This document shows positions 46,431 through 57,440 of a stretch of 64,000 nt of DNA, piece after piece (the stretch's first letter is position 1; each line of letters opens with the position of its first letter). The notes beneath the pieces were generated by a model. The model ran no database searches, was not told where the DNA came from, and saw only the letters and a list, made by a program, of their open reading frames with translations. The stretch comes from Selaginella moellendorffii (lineage: Eukaryota > Streptophyta > Lycopodiopsida > Selaginellales > Selaginellaceae), in contig NW_003314265.1 in assembly GCF_000143415.4 (NCBI RefSeq), positions 2,088,777 to 2,152,776 of the forward strand, written 5' to 3'. Made by a program: the position numbers and the translations under genes.

Positions 46431-47960
46431 CGCAAGGTAAGTTCGTTTAGATAGGGCTTTTCTTTGCGTTAGCAGTAAACGAGTAAGACAGCAATTTGGA
46501 AAGCGAAGCTGCTTGCAACGAGCTAAGAGGTCTGTTAGAGGCGATCAAGAAATCGTGTTGAAACTCTCAACGTTTGAAAATTGCAACGCAAAAGGGAGCC
46601 AGTGACACTACAAACAACTCAAACGGGCCAAGGAACTCTCAACGCGAAGGATGTGGACAACGCTCTGTGAATACAAACAAACTAGATGTTGCCAGGTTCG
46701 CGTGTGTTTTGAAATTTCTTGTCATGAAGAAGCCAACATGTTGGTGCTGCTCAACGACGATAAGAACTGAAAAACGCCTTGTCACAGCGTGTGCCAAGAA
46801 GAAAAATGCTACTAGATTGGAGAGATTTTGTGTCAACGTTTTGGAGAGATTGTCAGTGCTTTGAGTTATGTTGTTGCTGCGCTCAACGCAAGACCGGTGA
46901 GCTGAGAAACAACGTTGGGCATCTGCGATCTTCAGAACTTCAATCCAGCTGAAGACGTACATGACAATGACAACAACAATCATGATCCGTCGCTGATCCT
47001 TAGCCAGACCGGTCAACTGCCGCACCTCTCCACCTCTGAAGGTAAGGGCTTTTCTTTGCGTTAGCAATAAGCGAGTAAGACAGAGATTTGCCAGGGACAA
47101 GAAAGCGAAGCTGCTAAGAGGTATGATAAACGATAAAAGAAAGGAGGCGATCAAGAATTCGTTTTGAAACTCTCAACAGCTGCGCTCAACGCAAGACCTG
47201 CGAGCTGAGAAACAACGTTAGGCACCTGCAATCTTCAGAACTTCAATCCAGCTGAAGACATACATGACAATGGTCAAACCTCAATGAAAACAACGATCAT
47301 GATCCGTCCTTGATCCTGGACCAGCCCCTCCACCTCGCAAAGGTAAGTTTATTTATTTTTCTTTGTGTTGGCAATAAGCGAGTAAGACAACGGAACAAGA
47401 GAGACTTGCTGGAAACAAGAAAGCGAAGCTGCTTGCAACGAGCCAATTGAAGAATTCAGGTTTGCTCTTTCTTTTCAATTGAGAGTGCCGACGACGGGGT
47501 CAAGAAGATGCTATGCTCAACGCAAAAGGGAGCCACACAGTCAAAATAAGATGATATGCTCAATCAAACAACGCAAACAAGCTAAGTGCAAAGCAACAGT
47601 CCAAGCAACTCTCAACGCGAAGGGAAATTTGTGAATACGAACAAAACTAACGATCATTAAAAGTTGATGATACTTAGCTTCAAGGTTTGCGTGTGTTTAA
47701 ATTTGTTCTAATTTCTTGTCATGAAAAAAAACAAGTGACGTGATGGTAAGAACTAAAAAATGCTATCTCCAAGAAGAAAAATGCTACGAGATTGGAGAGA
47801 TTTTGTTGTTGCTGCGCTCAACGCAAGACCTGTGAGAAACAACGTTGGGCCAGAACTTCAATCCAGCTGAAGACGTACATTGACAATGGTCCAACCTCAA
47901 TGAAAACAACGGCCATGAAAACTCCAAAGGCAAAGAAATGTGCATAGCGTGAATATACAA
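46430..47960 (+). repeat. R-repeat array, plus orientation, three units (one short)
   Basis: Unit starts at CTCGCAAGGTAAGTTCG (about 46430), CTCTGAAGGTAAGGG (about 47032) and CTCGCAAAGGTAAG (about 47333). The middle unit is only about 300 bp. Internal landmarks are as in the 42.7-kb array. Confidence 0.85.
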
Positions 47961-48157
47961 CTCATATATTAGTTTGTCTAACTAGGATGTTTTCTGTTCA
48001 ACGAAATGGAAGTCGAAGTTTAAGAGCTATTTGTTCTAACCAAAATGTTTGGACAACGCCAGGAGAGGCTTCAATCTTCCAGGCTTTAGTTTTCTTTATG
48101 GTTTCCCTAACATCTTTTTGTTTTTACAAAGTTGCAAACATTTGTTTAGTAGGTATG

Positions 48158-48880
48158 TCAAAAAACATTCCCAGAGACGAGCTTCTGGAGGTTGTGGCAG
48201 CTACTCAAGAGCTCGTTAAACCTCTTGTAGCTGTCTGAGCTTGAAGACTTCGGGCTCGTCACTTCCAAAACTTCCAAGCCGATCCCTTCTGGCGTGAGCA
48301 CGAGCAGCTTCGTGTCCTCTGTCCACGGCCGAGGAATTTCTTCCAGTCCAATCGCTGCTGCCTGAGTATTTTCATCCAGCCTTGCCACTAGCTCGTCCAG
48401 TCGTGCCTCTGGCTCTGTCAGAGGGATCTTCTTCGTCCCTGGCGTTCGGGAGTAGACTCAAAAGCTCGAGCTTATTTCCACTTCTCAGGTACTCGAGCTC
48501 GTGCCTGAGCATTGCGTCCTTTGGCTTTGAAGTCGCAGTATCACGGGCAGTCTCGGTCTCCTTGGTGTACTGCTGGTTGTATCTCTCCACAAAACTCACA
48601 ACCTTTTCCTGGATCAACTCGGGGACGTCGCCACCTTGGAGCCGAGACGCAAACGCGAGACTCTTTTTGTAGTCCCCTACCTCGTCTGTGTGAAAGGGAG
48701 AGGCTCGCTGTTAAGACGCATCAGCTTCGTCCAAACACCCGACGCCAGTTTGCCAGGATCGCTCGCTGGCTGCAACACGGCTAGCCTCCGGTTCTTCATA
48801 GCTCAGGTACACTTCCAGCGGAGCAAGTAGAAACTTGTGGTTTACTCTGCCTTCTACACCTCTTGCATACTTTATTTCCA
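48158..48880 (-). pseudogene. Fragment of an unidentified protein gene (copy 2)
   Basis: Inverted homologue of 15345-16020. Frames include VVSFVERYNQQYTKET, LRHELEYLRSG and EEIPRPWTEDTKLLVLTPEG. It differs by several indels (for example TARDTATSKP where copy 1 has AATSKP). Confidence 0.5.
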
Positions 48881-49009
48881 TCCTGAAAAATGTTAATGGT
48901 CAAAGGCATGAATAAAGACCATTAGCCAGGAGTTTTTGATTGACTAGACTATAATGAGGTAATTCTGCGAAGATAAATGGCCATGTGGTGTGCTACCAGA
49001 AGTCTGGGC

Positions 49010-49430
49010 AGGTTCCTTTGATCACAATCTCTCCAAAACGTTGCCAACCTAGTATGGCACACGCTGTGACATGGCGTTTTTCAGTTCTTATCGTCGTTGA
49101 GCAACACCAGCATGTCACTTGGCTTCTTCATGACCTGGCAACGTAAACCTAAGTATTGTTGATTGTTCATATTCGCACAGCGTTGTCCACATCAGTGAGT
49201 TCGCGTTGAGAGTTGGCCCGTTGTTTTGCAGTGTCACTGGCTCCTTTTTGCGTTGCAATCGAAAAGAAAGAGCGAACCTGGTGTGAGAGTTTCAACACAA
49301 ATTCTTGATCCCCTCTAGCCTTTCTTTTATGGCATTGGATTATCATGGTGTAGGAGATGAGAGTGGAGCACTAGATCCAAAGACCGCGAGAAATCAATCT
49401 GCCAGCGATTAGGGCGTGGAACAAACTAAT
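49010..49430 (+). repeat. R-repeat fragment plus BAHD 3' flank (inverted copy of 14786-15240)
   Basis: Reverse complement of 14786-15240, ending with GAAATCAATCTGCCAGCGAT. Located just downstream of BAHD copy 3. Confidence 0.75.
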
Positions 49431-49601
49431 TTACTCTCCCACAGCTGACGATGGCACTCATGAAGAGCAGCACCTCCAAAAACTAAAGTAGCCTTCGTGC
49501 ATTGATTGCTATCGAAAACTTTCGTGCAGAAACAGGGCCCATACCATGGAGTCAAGGGGACCATTCGCGAATCTTATTTGAAGCTCCCGTGCGGAGAGGA
49601 A

Positions 49602-51024
49602 CTAGCAGTCCAGGGTTGTAAACCTCGCAAAGAGCTCGCTTTGCAGCAGCCTCTTCATCTGCTCCTCGAGCAGCATTACCACAATCCGGCGCTCTCGCAT
49701 CCCGCCCTGGGGCGTGGGAAGTAGCACCACCACCCCGTTGCCATACCACGGCTCCAGCACCATCGAGAAGTGGGCCGGCCGCCCCCACCCAAACTCAAAC
49801 TCGTACACCGGGAACGAGTGCAAGCTGATGCTGAAGATCCCCATCCCGGTGCTGGGTGGGGAGACGTTGAGCCCGATATCATGGCCCTTGCGCAGCGTCT
49901 CCTCCATCCAGTCGATGGTAGACTGGATCCTCTCCTGGCCTACGTTGCGGACATCCTCGTGGAAGAGCCGCGCGGCGTGGGAGACGTGCTTGTTCTTGAG
50001 ATCGCCCACGGCGCACGGCAGGCAGAGCGTGAAGGAGGAGGTGCCACAGTACTCGCTCGGCATCGGTGGCTGCCACCGGTTTCTGCCCACCTTGGTGGAC
50101 ACCGCGTAGATGTAAGTGTTGGTCACCGAGTCGTCGAAGTCACGGGCCTCGGTGATGCACTTCCAGACGAGACCCGAGACGGCCTCGAAGGAGGTCGGGC
50201 TGCTGCCGTAGGCGAACGGGCCAGACGCGATCTCGTGCTTGAGCTCCGCGAGCTGCTGCTCGTTCATGTGGAATGCCCGGACGTGGTAACTGGGCTTGAA
50301 GTCCTGGGCGGCCTTGTCCATCTCCTCGGCGATGGCGGGGGTCACAGCAACGAAGTCCCGGACCGGCACGGTGACGCTGGGCGGATCCCGCGCCTTGAGG
50401 AGGCTGGAGTCGAAGCTGGGCGGTGGATTCGGCGGTGGGAATCCCCGGTGGAGCTCCGACCAGGCCTTGAGGAAGGGGAAGAACGAGGAGCCGTCCAGGA
50501 GGGTGTGGCTGGTGACGAGGCCCAGAGCTATCCCGCCACACCGGAACTTGGTCACCTGGGAGTAGTCAAAGCCGATCAAAGCCGGTCAAAAGATTTACCT
50601 GAACTTTGAGCTGAGGGAAGTTCTCCGGATCGGTGATCGCGGTCTGGGCCGGGTTGAGCTCCTGCTCGATGGAGCACTGCTTCATGGAATTGCCCCAGTC
50701 GCCGAAGCTCGCATCGGCGAAGGCCACCACGAACTCGATGCCGCGGTCGTTGCACTCGAGGATGGGGCGGTCGAGGCCGGCGATCCTGGGCCTCCCGGCT
50801 AGAGGATAGTACGGGACGAGGATCCGGGAGAGCGAGTCCTTCAAGCTCGCCACTAGCGAATCGAAAGAGCTTACGTGATCCAGAGCAGCTGGGTAGTAGT
50901 AAACTTGCTTGATGTAGTTATCGCCCAGGACCTGGATTTGGAAGTTGCAAAGCCAGAGAGTGCAGGGCTGCGGCGTTGGGACCGCTGGAACGATCGTGGA
51001 CACGGACTCTACGTGCACAACCAT
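49602..51024 (-). CDS. BAHD acyltransferase, copy 3 (2 exons)
   Basis: Exons 51024-50599 and 50555-49602 with a 43-nt intron give 459 aa, the same length as copy 1. HTLLD lies at 159-163 and EFGWG at 396-400, so both signature motifs are intact. It differs from copy 1 at about 15 residues, for example MVVHVES for MVVSVES, VLGDNYIKQ for VLAENYLKQ, and VTSHTLLDGSSFF for VTTHTLLDGSSVF, close to the catalytic His. It sits in inverted orientation to copies 1 and 2. Substrate is unknown; an HCT-like or spermidine-type hydroxycinnamoyltransferase is plausible. The start ATG aligns in all three copies. Confidence 0.95.
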
Positions 51025-51239
51025 CTTTGCAACCAAAGATGAAATCCACAAAAACCACAAAAACACTAAAGAAAGGGAGAAAGAACGCCACAAAAACTTT
51101 CGGTATACACTCACAAACTTAGAGCATCCCACACGATCTCGAAGATCCCACGAGAAGAACGTGCTTATCGCACATTATCCTTTTGTCAGAAAAAATTCAA
51201 TGCGTGATTGACAGAAAAATATCACTCACTTTATAGGTG

Positions 51240-52060
51240 TGTTGCGATCCTTGTTGGGTCGCCTCGTGCGCCGACCGTCAGGAGCTGCAGCACTCTCCGC
51301 GAGGAGGATCCCAGCTCCAGGAAGCGACAGGATTGATTCCCTACGCCTCCTCCAGCGCTCCAAACCCACGTCGTGTGATTTTTATTTCCTCTGTGTGACA
51401 GAGTTGTGCGCGGCCGGAGCCTTCAAAGGCGTCACGGCTTCGTATTATCGTCTTTCCATTCATCCTCTCGTACACAATGTGGCACTGATCATGTGAACCA
51501 AGCACTCTTAACCACGGTTTGTCTTGTGGATCATAGCGTATAGACTGTGGTGATGGATGATCCTTGTGTTTTTCGCCTAGGTCCTGAGACTTGGATGGCT
51601 ACCTCTTTGTTGCGGCCAGCAGCGTCGCGGAGCTCTTGACTCAATCGCCATCAGAAGTTTCCAAGAGGTAAACATGGCTTTGCATGAAAGTTTTCACTTG
51701 CATGTTTTCTAGCGGGATTTGTTTTGTCACGACCATAGAACCTCTTTCGCTGCCGAGGCAACCTGGTCTTTGCTCGTTCCTGCGCCTTTTACGAGTATTG
51801 GTAACATTTATTTCCTCGACTTGGTTGATTGATGAGGATTCTTCTTCTTCGTTACCTTCTTCTAAGGAGGGAACATCCTTCAAGCAGTAAGACGCTTTGG
51901 GGAACATTTGTCACTTGGGACGATCACCACCGGTGACAGAAGCATTTCTCGAGTGAGTCACGTCATTCTTTTCTCTCGTTCGTAAGAATGGCATCTCAAC
52001 AGTGATATCTTATGGCAAAGGAAGAATCCAGAAGAAGCAAAAGCTTTTAACGAGCTCGCA
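51240..52060 (+). pseudogene. Decayed copy of the cytochrome c6A gene (copy 3)
   Basis: Plus-strand homologue of 8329-9640: GGATCCTTGTTGGGTCGCCT with the start codon lost, the exon 1 end deleted, exon 2 (LCAAGAFKGVTASYYRLS), exon 3 in pieces, the exon 4 region, part of the heme exon (GGAACATCCTTCAAGCAG) without CIGCH, and a GGGATTTGATAGGACTGCAA remnant of the last exon. Head-to-head with BAHD copy 3. Confidence 0.85.
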
Positions 52061-52099
52061 GGGATTTGATAGGACTGCAAATCCAAGCCGACTAAACAA

Positions 52100-52340
52100 C
52101 CTCATGCAGGACAAGCATGGATGCGTTGTAGCGGGTTCCTTAGTCAGCTGGGAACTGCTTTTCCCATTCGTCTGACGATTTCATGCGAAAGAGCTTGTTT
52201 TTTGTTGTGAAAGTTTCATATAGACAAACGCGATCAAGCTCTTGTAAGACAGGACCAAGTTTACATCAGGACGTGAGCTACTTTTGCAGGACACCTATGC
52301 CCTTTCTTGAAATAAAAAGAAATTACAGAAGATTGCTAAT
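52100..52340. repeat. Duplicated fragment (inverted copy of about 11390-12000)
   Basis: Contains TTTCATATAGACAAACGCGATCAAGCTCTTGTAAG-type sequence in pieces and CCGCTACAACGCATCC-type sequence matching 11935-11960 inverted. No gene is recognised. Confidence 0.6.
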
Positions 52341-52343
52341 AAA

Positions 52344-53144
52344 TTACGAGAAAAGGGGCACTAAGACGAACTCTGCGACGCCAGTATACTGCTCTCTTTG
52401 CACCGTGAAAATCCCGTGCTTAGGGTGGAACACAATCCATCTAGTGGGAGTAAACCCCAGGAGCACCACACACTGCCCAATCCAGTACATGTTATACGTG
52501 CTACAATACCACGCCTTGCCGCCACCGTCATCCACAAAGGCATCATCTTTTTCAAGCTGCTCGCATCTCAAGCTCGTTACCACTGGGTGTCGACTCAAGA
52601 GCTCCAACACCACCTCCTCGCTGGGTCGAGTAATCACACCCACCCTCCTCAAACTATTACCTAGAACATAAACTTGGAATAAATTCTTGTCCTGCTGCTT
52701 ATGCCTGAAAAGCTCCAGTGCCTTCTGGATCAAGGACAAGGCTGGCTGTTGGCGTTCCTGGAGAGAAAACTGGTGTGCTGTGCCAAGCTTGGTCATGGCC
52801 TGGGAGCAATGGTTTAACGCTTGCTCCCAGCAACCAGAGCACCGTTTCGCTTCTTTGTTTACTGTGGCTATGGGCATACCTTGCTCATCGAAGTCAAACA
52901 GAGGCTGGAGATCACCGCCTCGAGGCGGATTAGTGCTTTTCAACTCGCTACCTGGAAAAAGACCGCTCCAGTCGACTGTCGCTTCCTTGGGAGATTTTCC
53001 TGGTACAAAAGGCTCAACCTGGTATACCCTCTGAGCCCTAGACGCAAGATCTCTGAGGCAACACCAGCGCGAAGCGTGGATCACAACATCCGGCTCCTCC
53101 ACTACCATCTTTTTAGGGCAACCCTTCAACTTTAAGCCTAGCAT
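52344..53144 (-). CDS. Uncharacterised ORF, 266 aa
   Basis: An uninterrupted minus-strand frame from an ATG at 53144 (MLGLKLKGCPKKMVVEEPDV). It is mixed alpha/beta in look, with SLIQKALELFRHKQQDKNLF, GVITRPSEEVVLELLSRHPV, and a C-terminal part rich in aromatics (YWIGQCVVLLGFTPTRW). No family is recognised. The C-terminal third is duplicated at 11160-11345, so the ORF, or at least its 3' end, belongs to the inverted duplication. It may be a lineage-specific gene or an exon of a larger one. Confidence 0.45.
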   Translation of the reverse strand: MLGLKLKGCPKKMVVEEPDVVIHASRWCCLRDLASRAQRVYQVEPFVPGKSPKEATVDWSGLFPGSELKSTNPPRGGDLQPLFDFDEQGMPIATVNKEAKRCSGCWEQALNHCSQAMTKLGTAHQFSLQERQQPALSLIQKALELFRHKQQDKNLFQVYVLGNSLRRVGVITRPSEEVVLELLSRHPVVTSLRCEQLEKDDAFVDDGGGKAWYCSTYNMYWIGQCVVLLGFTPTRWIVFHPKHGIFTVQREQYTGVAEFVLVPLFS

Positions 53145-53355
53145 GATAGTCAAGCATTAAGTATGCTTTTATTTACCAAAAGAGCTAAAAAAGAATATAT
53201 TGAGCAGGATAAGATGAATTTGCCAATGCAATCACAAAACCTTGTGCTGTAAACTCGTTCCTCCCTTACAAGTGCTTGATCGGCTGCCTTAGCTTCCACA
53301 AACGCAACAGCATCTTAAGAAAGAAACCGATGAAACTAGTGACATACCTTTCTGA

Positions 53356-54511
53356 TTAGAATCGGGAATGAGCACCTGTCTTCCCATCCGCCCCATACAG
53401 CCAGTACTCGAACGAGCCTTCCACAAAGTTGTAGTAGCCACCATGGAGCGTGAGGTTGCCATTCATGACTGCGTCGTGCACGAAGGGAAAAGCCAAGAGG
53501 TTTGACAGCGATAAGTTGATAGACTCCTGGCACGAAATCGTCAGACGAACGGGGAAAGAGCAGCGCTCGCAGAGCAAACCTTTTCGCACATTGTGCACTG
53601 CTGTTCCAGGTCCTGGTCAGCTGCTGCCTTGAGAGCCGCGGTACGAGCCGCAAGCCCAATCTGGATCCAGTCTTCAACAAAAACACTGGCTAAAAAATCA
53701 CGTCAGTTGTGCCAGAAACTAGAAGAAATACGCAAAGCGAGAGCGTAAAAGTACCTCCGTTTCACATTTTCCTTCTGTGTCATGAGAGCAAGGATGCCAC
53801 CACACCTGCTGTGCCCGATCACCATTATACTCTCCACCTATGGACGGTTTGCAAAGCTTGTATTTGCCGGAAAATGGTTACCTTGAGAACCATGACGGCG
53901 TATTCAATAGCTGCACTAGTGCCGGGATAGATCATAGCCTGCCCGGATTTTCACAACCATGCTTTGGAATCCAAACCACAGAGTACCTGCTCTGGTGGAG
54001 GAACCATGTTAGCAATGTTGCGGACGACAAATGCTTCGCCTGGCCGGAATCCAAGAACTGTCGTGGGGCATACTCTCGAGTCCGAGCAGGCAATGACCAT
54101 GAACTGCACAAAAAATATAAAGAGATGAGCCGTTTCGAGCGTTCACGGCGCTTACCTTTGGAGTCTGCTTCACCGCTACTTCGCGAAACAGCTTTGGTTG
54201 CCTCCTGTCCACAGCACAAATTCGGAAGTTGGCATTGAAACCGTCCAGGGATTCAGATTTGTGTGGCGTACAAAAAAGTCTCCTGCTTGAATTTTTCAAA
54301 GCCGTGCTGGATTCTCTGCTTCACTCTCTCCGTTGGGGTGAATGTATTCTGCGCGATCACCAAAAAATCATAAAAAAACCAAGAAGGACAAGAGTAAACT
54401 TACTTGGTATGCTTGGCAGAGGCTCGTGTGTCTCCCCGCCGCGCATTTGCCAAAACAAACAACGGAACAAAAGGTGCTGCCCAATCCTCCTGGAAACGGC
54501 GCTCGGATCAT
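53356..54511 (-). CDS. Beta-carbonic anhydrase (8 exons)
   Basis: Zinc enzyme interconverting CO2 and bicarbonate. Exons (minus): 54511 or upstream to 54404, 54348-54272, 54204-54156, 54103-53987, 53938-53882, 53837-53755, 53685-53580 and 53526-53356, all in phase, about 255 aa from ATG 54511. Motifs are [17 protein letters not shown]; the zinc-site [20 protein letters not shown] (Cys and Asp-Arg pair) followed by [30 protein letters not shown] (second His and Cys ligands); [20 protein letters not shown]; and [16 protein letters not shown]. The N-terminus is uncertain: the frame stays open 63 nt upstream without an ATG, so a further exon or organelle transit peptide may exist. Introns are as short as 49-53 nt. 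Confidence 0.92.
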
Positions 54512-54907
54512 CTTTTCTTCGTATTTAGGGTGTGCTCTACACACGCAGGCGCCAAGTGGTGTCCTACGTGCCAAAGAAAAACAGTTACAAAGAAAACCAA
54601 TGGATACGTACTTTACTCCGTGAGACCTGAGCTCGTTGAGGAAGAAGCACCATTCACAGTATAAATATAAAGTAGCACCCAGAGCTCTCTATTCCTGAAA
54701 CAAAATGTCTAAAAACCAAACAAACGAACAAAAAAAAATAAAAAATGGTATAAATGAAGATACGACGAGGCAAGCAATACCTTGAAGATCATAATGCTCA
54801 AACATCAGAAAGGCGAGAAATCAAGCTTGTTAAATTTTCGTTAAGCATACTACAGTCATTCACACATCCAGGAGAAAATCACTTACCAGGGCAGTGATAA
54901 AAAAAAA

Positions 54908-56640
54908 TCACATGGATGCACTAACTATTATGTCACCGAATGGAACCTCTTGCTTCACTAAGAGAGACTGCTGGACCCGAGGACCTGTTCCACACGCTGT
55001 CAGAAACAAGTCACGAATAAAAAAAAACACAACATTACCAGAATGTCATAAAACATGCAAGCTGCAACTCTTCTAGTTTTTCCCGTCAGAATTTGTTCCA
55101 GCGACAAACTCGCGTTTGGAGCCTGTTTGCTGAGCCTCTCCAACATAAGTGCTACCGCCCTGGTCACATGAAACATCATTGAGAATATATTTACCACTTG
55201 ATAAGCACTGACCTCGTTCGTCCGGAGCATACATCACTGTCTGGAGCTTGGGAGTCATGGTCGTCTAGAAGTTCTGTAAGGAGATGAGCGAAATGGTGAG
55301 TGGAAAGTGCAAATAGTATCATCACCTTCAAAATGGCAATCAAAGTCCTGCAGAAAAGCCGGGTTCATAAACAAATGAAACAAAATCACGCAGCTTACGG
55401 GTAAATCAGCTACAGAGTCGACAGCTGGGTTTATAGAAGCGTTCAAATTGTCTTCCCGGTTCAGATTATCTCCAGCAAGCTTTTTCGTGGCGGCGATCTC
55501 TAAAAGTTTGTTAAAATTTAGTTCTTATGAACTTCAAGGTAAGCTTAATACCTCTCTCTGTTTCGCGTTCCAAAACACCGTAAGTCCTCAGTTGATAGTT
55601 GCTCGCTGGCAGCCGGCTACCAGTTAGCAGCTGAAGCAACCTCTGGTCCCTAGCAGTCATGTTTTGCATAAGAAGCATTCGTCGATAACAGCAATCGGCT
55701 CTTTTACGAGGCCTTAGCAGATCTTTTGTGCTACGGAGCTGGTTCTGTAGCAGCCTACCAAAACCCGGGAGTCAGAGTTGTAAACGAATTTATGATACTC
55801 GGCTTACTCGTTCGATAGCATGGTCGACATATCAAACGCAAGCCGCTTCCGCTTGTTACTGGTCCTGACGTTGCTGCGTATCACAGCGCATGATTTCTGA
55901 GGTGTTCTTGGAGCGAAGGCCAAATCTGTGATAAAAGACAGTCAAGAGCCTTTAAACTTACAGTAGCTCACCTGATTCTTTTTCGGAAAAATAGCCACAG
56001 TCTTGCGCGCGAATGGCCTTCTCCCTCTCTATCACAGTCTGAAAAGGAGCATCTGGCATTTGCTGATCAGCTATCTCATCAACGATCGAGGCCAAGGACC
56101 GCATTGCCGTTGGACGTAGAAGGCTGTAAGGTGCTCGCTCCCTATGGTCTGCCAAGACGTCATTTGTTGGTGTTTGCGGCTGAAATACTCCATCGTCCAC
56201 AATGCCGGACCATTCGTCCATGTTTTCTTTCTCTTGGCTGCAGTACAGGGTACGTTACTCTCGTTGAAGAAAGGAATCACACCATATCATTGCGAGATGA
56301 CTTCCTCAACTTCGAAGCCGAATGACAAATCACCATCAGGAAATCTCTCTGTAAAGTAAAAAGTTAGAAACGACTAGACAAAAGCCAGTTCTCACCATCT
56401 AGCTGCATGTTGTAAGATCCAAAATGATCTACGTTTGGCTGCAAAGTAATGTGCTCTGCCAGTGCAACGTGCAAATTGACATTGCTGCACAAACGCTAAC
56501 AGAAAGTTAACAGTGCAACATTGCCAATCATATTCTCGTACCTGTGTACTGCGTTTACAACCTCTTCTTCTCGAAAAGGATCGAGCAAGTCTGCTAAGTT
56601 TCCAGCATAGCCCACACAAAGGCGCTCAGTTTCCAGTAGA
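54908..56640 (-). pseudogene. RAD21/SCC1-type cohesin kleisin, 5'-truncated
   Basis: Kleisins close the cohesin ring around sister chromatids. Minus-strand pieces in order are HITLQPNVDHFGSYNMQLD and RFPDGDLSFGFEVEEVI (the ITLQ…ERFGDG region of plant SYN/RAD21 proteins); MDEWSGIVDDGVFQPQTPTN; KRKRLAFDMSTMLSNE then LLQNQLRSTKDLLRPRKRAD (conserved central block); and the C-terminal winged helix SLSLEQILTGKTRRVAACMF then YDIL, ending before a TGA at 54908. The N-terminal Rad21/Rec8 domain is missing: homology stops at 56640, the edge of a duplicated block. A TGA at 56287-56289 lies in frame and I found no splice pair that keeps the frame there. A functional gene with an unusual model cannot be excluded. 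Confidence 0.7.
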
Positions 56641-56649
56641 GAAGCCTCG

Positions 56650-57440
56650 CTAGCTTTGATGCTCGCTTCTCGCCATCGTTGAATTCTCTAGATCGACTAA
56701 ATCGATTCGACCCCCAGATCGATTTACCACGTCACAACAACCGACCAATCCCCGATCGCGACAAGCTCTGCCGCTTTTGGAAATATCTATGGGCGGCGTA
56801 TATGGTAAAACACCTAAAAGGAGAAATACCCTATAACGGAAGAACCCTAAACTAAGCTGGTCCTGTAGAAAGCCGCTGCATTCTTCCATGGATTGGCGAA
56901 GTAATCCATGCCCATCGCCCGCACGCGCTGCAAGTCCGCACAGCGATCGAGCCTTGCATTGCGTCGTCCCAGGGGATGATCAGGAGGCGGATCATCGGAT
57001 TTGCGTCGACGATGATCCAGATCGATGGGGTCATTGCCGTACCGCGCGAGCGCGGCGTAGGGCTCGCCATCTTCCTCAGGAAGAAATCCCCCCGGCCCGG
57101 AGCCTGGCCGTTGAGCCGAGGGCGTGAACAGGATGATCGAAGCTCTGCCACAGCGGCAAGCCATCGGCGGACTCGAGAATGAGGTTCCCGGAATCGTCCA
57201 GCGTCATGCCCCGGGCGGTGACGATTCCTGACCTCCACAGCCCGTGTGGATCGCCAATCGCGATCTCCCGTGCCCGAGGGCACGATCCTGGAGCTCGGGC
57301 TCGATGGCAATCTCGTCCCCCGGCCGGAGGCGCTGTCAATCATCGCAGAGGGGAGAAGTGGATGGATCGTTGATCCACCGCGCCCCAAGCGCCAAGCAAT
57401 ATAACTTTTCGCTATGTTTTTCGGGCGGCATAAGACCATG
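56650..57440 (-). pseudogene. Lectin receptor-like kinase fragment (copy 2)
   Basis: Direct copy of 40190-40960. It keeps more of the lectin domain: RGMTLDDSGNLILESADGLP, LWQSFDHPVHALGSTARLRA. Upstream sequence at about 57220-57290 is absent or altered in copy 1. Frames are broken and no kinase domain is present. Confidence 0.75.

Noticed and set aside
49770-50609. 279-residue open frame on the plus strand
   Set aside because: Antisense shadow of BAHD copy 3, whose sense strand carries the catalytic motifs and splice sites. GC-rich third positions open the opposite strand.
53345-53686. Alternative frame [11 protein letters not shown]… over the carbonic anhydrase 3' end
   Set aside because: It reads through the 53-nt intron. 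The spliced frame gives the conserved [12 protein letters not shown]-terminus instead.
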